Program-made: the position numbers and the translations under genes
Assembly: GCA_003520365.1 (NCBI GenBank)
Contig: DOUW01000456.1
Coordinates: forward strand, 5,077-16,114
Reading direction: 5' to 3'
From: Massilia sp.
GTDB taxonomy: Bacteria > Pseudomonadota > Gammaproteobacteria > Burkholderiales > Burkholderiaceae_D
DNA length: 11,038 nt
The notes under the pieces: model-generated
Told to the model about the DNA's origin: nothing
The model's input: the letters and a program-made list of their open reading frames with translations, nothing else
Database searches by the model: none
Part shown: positions 7,464 to 11,038 of the stretch, piece by piece
How positions within the stretch are numbered: the stretch's first letter is position 1
Layout of the letters: each line of letters begins with the position of its first letter

Positions 7464-7500
7464 AAAAAACCCGTGCGGCTCGCGCCGCACGGGTTTTTTT
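7464..7500. terminator. Bidirectional terminator between the second receptor and gap
   Basis: A 10-bp GC stem CCCGTGCGGC/GCCGCACGGG (7470-7479 and 7484-7493) with a 4-nt loop is extended by AAAAAA (7464-7469) and TTTTTTT (7494-7500). Both strands therefore show a GC-rich stem followed by a U-run. It can terminate the receptor from the left and the convergent gap gene from the right. Confidence 0.92.
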
Positions 7501-7518
7501 ATTCTTCCGAAAGAACGA

Positions 7519-8529
7519 TTACTTCGCGTTCATCAGCGCGACGGTGGTGTCGAGCATGCGGTTCGAGAAGCCCCACTCGTTGTCGTACCAGGACGAGACC
7601 TTCACCAGGCGGCCCGAGACCTTGGTCAGGGTGGCGTCGAAGTTCGACGATGCCGGGTTGTGGTTGAAGTCGACCGAGACCAGCGGATCGGTGTTGTAGG
7701 TCAGGATGCCTTTCAGGGCGCCTTCCGAAGCCGACTTCATGATCTGGTTGACTTCGTCGACGGTGGTGTCGCGCTTGGCGATGAAGGACAGGTCGACGAT
7801 CGAGACGTTGATGGTCGGCACGCGGATCGCGAAGCCGTCCAGCTTGCCGTTCAGCTCAGGCAGCACCAGGCCGACCGCGGCGGCGGCGCCGGTCTTGGTC
7901 GGGATCATCGACTGGGTGGCCGAACGGGCGCGGCGCAGGTCTTCGTGCATCACGTCGGTCAGCACCTGGTCGTTGGTGTAGGCGTGGACGGTGGTCATCA
8001 GGCCGGTTTCCAGGCCGATGGCGTCGTGCAGCGGCTTGACCAGCGGGGCCAGGCAGTTGGTGGTGCACGATGCGTTCGAAATCACGGTGTCGGTCGACTT
8101 CAGCACGTCCTGGTTGACGCCGTAGACGATGGTCGCGTCGACGTCCTTGCCGCCCGGGGCCGAGATGATGACTTTCTTGGCGCCGCCCTTCAGGTGGGCC
8201 GAAGCCTTTTCCTTGGTGGTGAAGAAGCCGGTGCACTCGAGGACGACGTCCACGCCCAGCTCGCCCCATGGGATCTCGGCCGGGTTACGCTGTGCGAACA
8301 CGCGGATCTTGTCGCCGTTGACGACCATGTTGTCGCCCTCGACCGTGACGGTGCCCGGGAACTTGCCGTGGGCGGTGTCGTAACGGGTCAGGTGGGCGTT
8401 CGATTCGGCGTTGCCGAGGTCGTTGATCGCCACGATCTGGATGTCTTGTTTCTTGCCGCCTTCGTAGAACGCGCGCAGGATGTTGCGGCCGATGCGGCCA
8501 TAACCGTTGATTGCAACTTTGATCGTCAT
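7519..8529 (-). CDS. gap: Glyceraldehyde-3-phosphate dehydrogenase, phosphorylating, type I
   Basis: Cytoplasmic enzyme of glycolysis and gluconeogenesis that interconverts glyceraldehyde 3-phosphate and 1,3-bisphosphoglycerate with NAD. The 336-aa length is normal. The N-terminal Rossmann motif is INGYGRIGR (7-15), and D37 in INDL is consistent with NAD preference. The catalytic centre is [12 protein letters not shown] with C155 as nucleophile and H182 in TTVHAYTND. The C-terminal signature [13 protein letters not shown] is intact. The start is supported by AGGAG (plus-strand 8536-8540) 6 nt upstream. The gene follows tkt on the same strand after 90 nt containing a terminator-like hairpin, so it may be partly co-transcribed with tkt. 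Downstream it faces a TonB receptor; no pgk follows within the window. Confidence 0.97.
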   Translation of the reverse strand: MTIKVAINGYGRIGRNILRAFYEGGKKQDIQIVAINDLGNAESNAHLTRYDTAHGKFPGTVTVEGDNMVVNGDKIRVFAQRNPAEIPWGELGVDVVLECTGFFTTKEKASAHLKGGAKKVIISAPGGKDVDATIVYGVNQDVLKSTDTVISNASCTTNCLAPLVKPLHDAIGLETGLMTTVHAYTNDQVLTDVMHEDLRRARSATQSMIPTKTGAAAAVGLVLPELNGKLDGFAIRVPTINVSIVDLSFIAKRDTTVDEVNQIMKSASEGALKGILTYNTDPLVSVDFNHNPASSNFDATLTKVSGRLVKVSSWYDNEWGFSNRMLDTTVALMNAK

Positions 8530-8582
8530 GCTTTGCTCCTGATTAGAAAAAAACTTTTTTCACAACGCACATGCTGAACATG

Positions 8583-8607
8583 AAAAGGGCCGCCTCGACG
8601 GCAGCCC
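8583..8607 (-). terminator. Intrinsic terminator or attenuator between tkt and gap
   Basis: On the minus strand GGGCTGCC (plus 8600-8607) pairs with GGCGGCCC (plus 8587-8594), with one G-U pair and a 5-nt loop, followed by TTTT (plus 8583-8586). The U-run is short, so read-through into gap is plausible; the element could set the tkt:gap expression ratio. The remaining gap leader holds an A-run and T-run (plus 8547-8560) but no convincing promoter. Confidence 0.65.
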
Positions 8608-8619
8608 CTGTTGAAACTA

Positions 8620-10617
8620 TTACGCCGCGATGACCGCCTTGGCCTTCGCCACGACGTTCTCGACGGTGAAGCCGAAGTGCTTGAACAGCACCGGCGCCGG
8701 CGCCGATTCGCCGAAGGTGTCGATGCCGACCACCGCGCCTTCCAGGCCCACGTACTTGTACCAGAAGTCGGTCACGCCGGCTTCGATGGCGACACGCGGA
8801 ACGCCACGGGTGAGCACACTTGCCTTGTAAGCAGCGTCCTGGCGCTCGAACACGTCGGTCGATGGCATCGAGACCACGCGCGCGGCGACGCCCTCGGCCG
8901 CCAGCGCATCGGCGGCCTTGACCGCCAGCTCGACTTCCGAACCGGTCGCGATCAGGATCACTTTCGCATCGGCGGCGTCGCGCAGCACGTAGCCGCCCTT
9001 GGCGACGTTTGCGACGGCGGCTGCGTCACGCTCCATGAACGGCAGGTTCTGGCGCGAGAAGATCAGGGTCGACGGGCCGTCCTTGCGCTGCACTGCTGCG
9101 CCCCAGGCCACTTGCGATTCGACGGTGTCGCACGGACGCCAGTTGTCCAGGTTCGGGATCAGGCGCAGCGAGGAGACGTGTTCGATCGACTGGTGGGTCG
9201 GACCGTCTTCGCCCAGGCCGATCGAGTCGTGGGTGAACACGAACAGCGAGCGGATCTTCATCAGCGCGGCCATGCGCAGGGCATTGCGGCTGTAGTCCGA
9301 GAAGGTGAGGAAAGTAGCGCCGAACGGGATGAAGCCGCCGTGCAGGGCGACGCCGTTCTGGATCGCGGCCATGCCGAACTCGCGCACGCCGTAGTTGATG
9401 TGGTTGCCCGGGATGCCCGAGCGCACCGCGACCGATTCCTTCCAGTTGGTCAGGTTCGAGCCGGTCAGGTCGGCCGAGCCGCCCAGGAATTCCGGCAGGA
9501 TCGGGGCCAGCGCCTGGATCGCGTTCTGCGAAGCCTTGCGGGTGGCGATGGTTTCCTTCTTGTCGATGCAGGTGGCGATCGCCGCGTCCAGCACCTCGTT
9601 GAAGTTACCCGGCAGCTCGCCCTTCATGCGGCGCTCGAATTCGGCGACCAGCTCCGGATGGGCGGCGCGGTATTCGGCGAACTTGGCATTCCATTCGGCT
9701 TCGAACTGCGCGCCGCGTTCCTTGGCGTCCCAGGCCGTGTAGATGTCGGCCGGGATGTCGAACGGGATCGGGTCCCACAGCAGGTGCTGGCGCACGGCCG
9801 CGATTTCCTTGTCGCCCAGCGGGGCGCCGTGGACCTTGTCGCCGCCTTCCAGGTTCGGGGCGCCCTTGCCGATGATGGTCTTGCACATGATCAGGGTCGG
9901 ACGGTCCGAGCCCTTGGCCTGTTCGATGGCCTCGGACACGGCGCCCACGCTGTGGCCGTCGATCTGGCCGATCACGTTCCAGCCGTAGGCTTCGAAGCGC
10001 TTGCGGGTGTCGTCGGTGAACCAGCCTTCGACGCGGCCGTCGATCGAGATGCCGTTGTCGTCGTACAGCCAGATCAGCTTGTTCAGGCGCAGGGTGCCGG
10101 CCAGCGACGCCACCTCGTGCGAGATGCCTTCCATCAGGCAGCCGTCGCCCAGGAAGGCGTAGGTGTAGTGGTCGACCACGTCGTAGCCTGGACGATTGAA
10201 TTCATAGCCCAGCAGCCATTCGGCCAGCGCCATGCCGACCGAGTTGGCGATGCCCTGGCCCAGCGGACCGGTGGTGGTTTCCACGCCCGGCGTGATGCCG
10301 ACTTCCGGGTGGCCCGCGGTCTTCGAATGGAGCTGGCGGAAGTCGCGCAGGTCGTCCATCGTCAGGTCGTATCCGGCCAGGTGCAGCATCGCATAGTGCA
10401 GCATCGAGCCGTGGCCGTTCGACAGCAGGAAGCGGTCGCGGTTGAACCAGCCCGGATTGGCCGGGTTGTGGCGGTAGTGCTTGTCCCACAGCGCAACGCC
10501 GATCTCGGCCATGCCCATTGGCATGCCCGGGTGGCCGGAGTTGGCTTTTTGAACAGCGTCCATCGCCAGCGCGCGGATCGCGTTGGCCATCAAGGTGGTG
10601 GTTTGCGTAGATTTCAT
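8620..10617 (-). CDS. tkt: Transketolase
   Basis: Thiamine-diphosphate enzyme of the non-oxidative pentose phosphate pathway. It moves two-carbon ketol units from ketoses such as xylulose 5-phosphate to aldoses, linking to glycolysis through glyceraldehyde 3-phosphate and fructose 6-phosphate. The 665-aa length matches the family. Conserved sites include SGHPG (H29), SNGHGS (H69), SKTAGHPE (H103), the cofactor motif GDG (157-159) to DDN (186-188), the catalytic glutamate E413 in REFGMAAI, and [15 protein letters not shown] in the pyrimidine-binding domain. No clear Shine-Dalgarno sequence precedes the ATG at 10617; an in-frame ATG at residue 10 has none either, so the longer form is kept. It is first in a probable tkt-gap unit and divergent from rsmE. 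Confidence 0.97.
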   Translation of the reverse strand: MKSTQTTTLMANAIRALAMDAVQKANSGHPGMPMGMAEIGVALWDKHYRHNPANPGWFNRDRFLLSNGHGSMLHYAMLHLAGYDLTMDDLRDFRQLHSKTAGHPEVGITPGVETTTGPLGQGIANSVGMALAEWLLGYEFNRPGYDVVDHYTYAFLGDGCLMEGISHEVASLAGTLRLNKLIWLYDDNGISIDGRVEGWFTDDTRKRFEAYGWNVIGQIDGHSVGAVSEAIEQAKGSDRPTLIMCKTIIGKGAPNLEGGDKVHGAPLGDKEIAAVRQHLLWDPIPFDIPADIYTAWDAKERGAQFEAEWNAKFAEYRAAHPELVAEFERRMKGELPGNFNEVLDAAIATCIDKKETIATRKASQNAIQALAPILPEFLGGSADLTGSNLTNWKESVAVRSGIPGNHINYGVREFGMAAIQNGVALHGGFIPFGATFLTFSDYSRNALRMAALMKIRSLFVFTHDSIGLGEDGPTHQSIEHVSSLRLIPNLDNWRPCDTVESQVAWGAAVQRKDGPSTLIFSRQNLPFMERDAAAVANVAKGGYVLRDAADAKVILIATGSEVELAVKAADALAAEGVAARVVSMPSTDVFERQDAAYKASVLTRGVPRVAIEAGVTDFWYKYVGLEGAVVGIDTFGESAPAPVLFKHFGFTVENVVAKAKAVIAA

Positions 10618-10673
10618 CGGATGCAGGGGGTCTGGATTGGAAAGCGGAGGCCTGCAGCGGGCCGTAGCCCGTT

Positions 10674-10682
10674 ATTTTACCA
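10674..10682 (-). promoter_or_regulatory. tkt: Candidate extended -10 promoter of tkt
   Basis: The minus strand reads TGGTAAAAT: a TGn extension followed by TAAAAT (five of six to TATAAT). No good -35 is seen, as is tolerated by extended -10 promoters. Transcription would start near 10667, giving a leader of about 50 nt with a small CGGGC/GCCCG stem (10658-10662 and 10667-10671) near its 5' end. Confidence 0.5.
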
Positions 10683-10701
10683 GAGCCCCACCCTGCCGAA
10701 T

Positions 10702-10707
10702 TAAAAT
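10702..10707 (+). promoter_or_regulatory. rsmE: Candidate -10 element of rsmE
   Basis: TAAAAT (five of six) lies 42 bp upstream of the rsmE ATG, without a recognisable -35. It is 22 bp from the divergent tkt -10, so the two promoters would compete for overlapping polymerase footprints. A TATATA at 10736-10741 is rejected as the -10 because it abuts the ribosome binding site. Confidence 0.3.
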
Positions 10708-10719
10708 GCAGGTTTTTGC

Positions 10720-10737
10720 CTGTCTCTACTGTCTCTA
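10720..10737 (+). repeat. Tandem 9-bp duplication in the rsmE leader
   Basis: CTGTCTCTA occurs twice head to tail (10720-10728 and 10729-10737), immediately before the AGGAAA ribosome binding site (10741-10746). It may be a slippage product or lie in a pyrimidine-rich untranslated leader; no function can be assigned. Confidence 0.7.
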
Positions 10738-10749
10738 TATAGGAAACGC

Positions 10750-11038
10750 ATGCCCCGCTTCTACTGTCCGCAGCCGCTACGCCCCGGCGCCACCGTCGAC
10801 CTGCCCGAGTCCGTCGCCCATCACCTGCACGTGGTACGGCTGCAGCCGGGCGCCGCGCTGACGCTGTTCGACGGCAGCGGCGGCCAGTACGCCGCGACCC
10901 TGGCCGACATCGGGAAGAAACGGGCGAGCGCACTGGTCGGCGCGCACGAAGCGGTCGAGGCCGAGCTGCCCTATGCGGTGACGCTGGCCCAGGGCCTGCC
11001 GGAAGGGTCGAAGATGGACTGGATCGTCGAGAAGGCGG
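10750..11038 (+). CDS. rsmE: 16S rRNA m3U1498 methyltransferase, N-terminal part (cut by window edge)
   Basis: S-adenosylmethionine-dependent enzyme that methylates N3 of U1498 in helix 44 of 16S rRNA in the 30S subunit. The first 96 codons are present and the frame stays open to the window edge. The N-terminus MPRFYCPQPL, the VAHHLHVVRL stretch and LTLFDGSGG fit the PUA-like RNA-binding domain (about residues 1-70). AQGLPEGSKMDWIVEKA then begins the SPOUT methyltransferase domain, where this family has a GLPKG..M-type motif. The ATG at 10750 follows AGGAAA with about 4-5 nt spacing. The knotted SAM-binding region lies beyond the window. The gene is divergent from tkt. Confidence 0.92.
   Translation, partial: MPRFYCPQPLRPGATVDLPESVAHHLHVVRLQPGAALTLFDGSGGQYAATLADIGKKRASALVGAHEAVEAELPYAVTLAQGLPEGSKMDWIVEKA

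Noticed and set aside
8541..8560. Possible -10 TCTAAT for gap on the minus strand
   Set aside because: It would start transcription essentially on the Shine-Dalgarno sequence, and the -35 position 17 bp upstream has no similarity to TTGACA.
8611..10704. A 697-codon plus-strand open frame antisense to tkt, and a 305-codon one antisense to gap (7660-8577)
   Set aside because: Both mirror highly conserved enzymes on the minus strand; their composition is that of complement-frame translation.

Overview
The window looks like chromosomal DNA of a high-GC betaproteobacterium, most likely Burkholderiales family Oxalobacteraceae (Massilia/Duganella/Janthinobacterium-like). That placement is inferred from GC-rich third codon positions, the types of Map, Gap, Tkt and RsmE proteins, and two large TonB-dependent receptors. 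No rRNA, tRNA, transposase, integrase or CRISPR array was seen.

Layout. At 2-88 (+) there is probably the tail of an upstream gene. A non-coding stretch of about 590 bp follows; its right half is AT-rich with several small repeats, and it ends in a structured leader. Next come a TonB-dependent receptor (679-3546, +) with a hairpin-rich 3' UTR and a strong terminator, a type I methionine aminopeptidase gene, map (3697-4458, +), and a second TonB-dependent receptor (4736-7447, +). Upstream of the second receptor lie a plausible promoter and a nested inverted repeat. A strong bidirectional terminator (7464-7500) separates these plus-strand genes from the convergent gap gene (7519-8529, -). The transketolase gene tkt (8620-10617, -) is upstream of gap on the same strand. 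Divergent from tkt is the start of rsmE (10750 to window end, +), cut by the window edge.

Function. The right half is housekeeping: tkt and gap share glyceraldehyde 3-phosphate as a metabolite (pentose phosphate pathway and glycolysis/gluconeogenesis), and rsmE modifies 16S rRNA. The left half is an outer-membrane uptake module of two distantly related receptors with a protein-maturation gene between them. Neither receptor's substrate can be read from the sequence, and no TonB, ExbB/D, inner-membrane transporter or regulator gene is present.

Nothing here amounts to a clearly new system. The points most worth a second look are the nested palindrome ahead of the second receptor, map placed between two receptors, the closely paired cysteines in both receptors, and the structured leader and 3' UTR of the first receptor.
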